DNA of 64,000 nt from Drosophila miranda. Lineage: Eukaryota; Arthropoda; Insecta; Diptera; Drosophilidae. Of this stretch, positions 63,775-64,000 are shown piece by piece. Every line of letters begins with the position of its first letter. The stretch's first letter is position 1. A model generated the notes under the pieces. It made no database searches and was not told the DNA's origin. It saw nothing but the letters and a program-made list of their open reading frames with translations. The position numbers and the translations under genes were made by a program. The stretch lies in assembly GCF_003369915.1 (NCBI RefSeq), contig NC_046674.1, positions 10,230,001 to 10,294,000 of the forward strand. Reading direction: 5' to 3'.

Positions 63775-63962
63775 TCACAATATGCCATTCGTGTAGTACT
63801 GATAACCATCGTAGAGTTTGGTCGACAGACTCTTCAGCGAATCCTGGACAAGCTGTTCAACCTTGCGTTCCATTTCTGGCTCGGTTAAATTCATATGAAA
63901 GCGTTTGCGGAGATTCTGTACGGTGCCGGAGCATCCATTCTTGAAGCACGGCAAATGGGCAT
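63775..63962 (-). CDS. fwd: Phosphatidylinositol 4-kinase III beta, last exon only
   Basis: C-terminal 61 residues of four wheel drive, the Golgi PI4-kinase needed for male-germline cytokinesis in flies. The exon begins at 63962 after a clear acceptor (TTTGGTACAG) and ends at the TGA of 63777-63775. The sequence HLPCFKNGCSGTVQNLRKRF, then FHMNLTEPEMERKVEQLVQD and the terminal LSTKLYDGYQYYTNGIL match the C-terminus of PI4KB family members. The kinase core and the rest of the gene lie beyond the right edge of the window. Confidence 0.93.
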
Positions 63963-64000
63963 CTGTACCAAAGAAATGTTTCCATGTAGAACAACTTTTT

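Overview
This window is euchromatic fly DNA, about 64 kb. The conserved genes nmo, rno, NitFhit, a glycerol kinase, Prp4k, thoc7, Dis3l2, pyx and fwd all belong to Drosophila Muller element D. Introns are short, and intergenic DNA is AT-rich and full of microsatellites. In D. melanogaster nmo maps near 66A and the rno-fwd group near 61C, as I recall the map. Having nmo next to rno therefore implies a rearranged element D, which would fit an obscura-group species. The species is an inference.

Layout. 1-8.8 kb: 3' end of nmo (+), with a 2.7-kb last intron and a probable 5-kb 3' UTR. 8.9-10.65 kb: a 326-bp tandem repeat array and its relatives, between nmo and the convergent rno. 10.7-24.1 kb: rno (-), a 3391-residue PHD protein, with its 3' UTR. 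24.1-26.3 kb: rno upstream DNA. 26.3-28.0 kb: a BTBD10/KCTD20-like gene (+). 28.2-31.7 kb: glycerol kinase (-), with NitFhit (+) nested in its first intron. 32.35-33.25 kb: a C3orf38-like gene (+). 34.6-37.9 kb: Prp4k (-). 38.5-39.5 kb: thoc7 (-), sharing a 126-bp promoter gap with Dis3l2 (+, to 43.3 kb). 43.95-45.1 kb: two small secreted-protein genes (+), the first a Kazal protein. 45.2-48.8 kb: pyx (-). 50.07-50.55 kb: an intronless unidentified gene (+). 51.4-57.5 kb: a region without convincing protein genes but rich in repeated structures. 57.8-58.5 kb: a secreted glycoprotein gene (-). 58.96-60.1 kb: diverged copies of the 8.9-10.6 kb repeat. 60.2-60.65 kb: a second Kazal gene (-). 60.96-61.67 kb: an unidentified four-exon gene (-). 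61.8-64.0 kb: 3' end and probable 3' UTR of fwd (-).

How the genes fit together. Most encode housekeeping or signalling functions: MAPK-like kinase, chromatin PHD protein, spliceosomal kinase, mRNA export, RNA decay, glycerol metabolism, PI4-kinase and a heat-gated channel. They sit close together in divergent or nested arrangements. Exon joins were derived by hand from GT/GC-AG sites, reading phase and family conservation. Every multi-exon model given here sums to a multiple of three.

The most unusual content is in 52.5-57.4 kb. Eight short hairpins share a near-invariant 13-base loop (core AAAGGGAATCAAA) but have stems of different sequence that still pair. Five more hairpins follow acceptor-like TTTGTAG/TTGCAG sequences and share another loop. 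A third, GC-rich 16-base motif occurs 13 times within 360 bp. Together they suggest an undescribed structured non-coding RNA locus.
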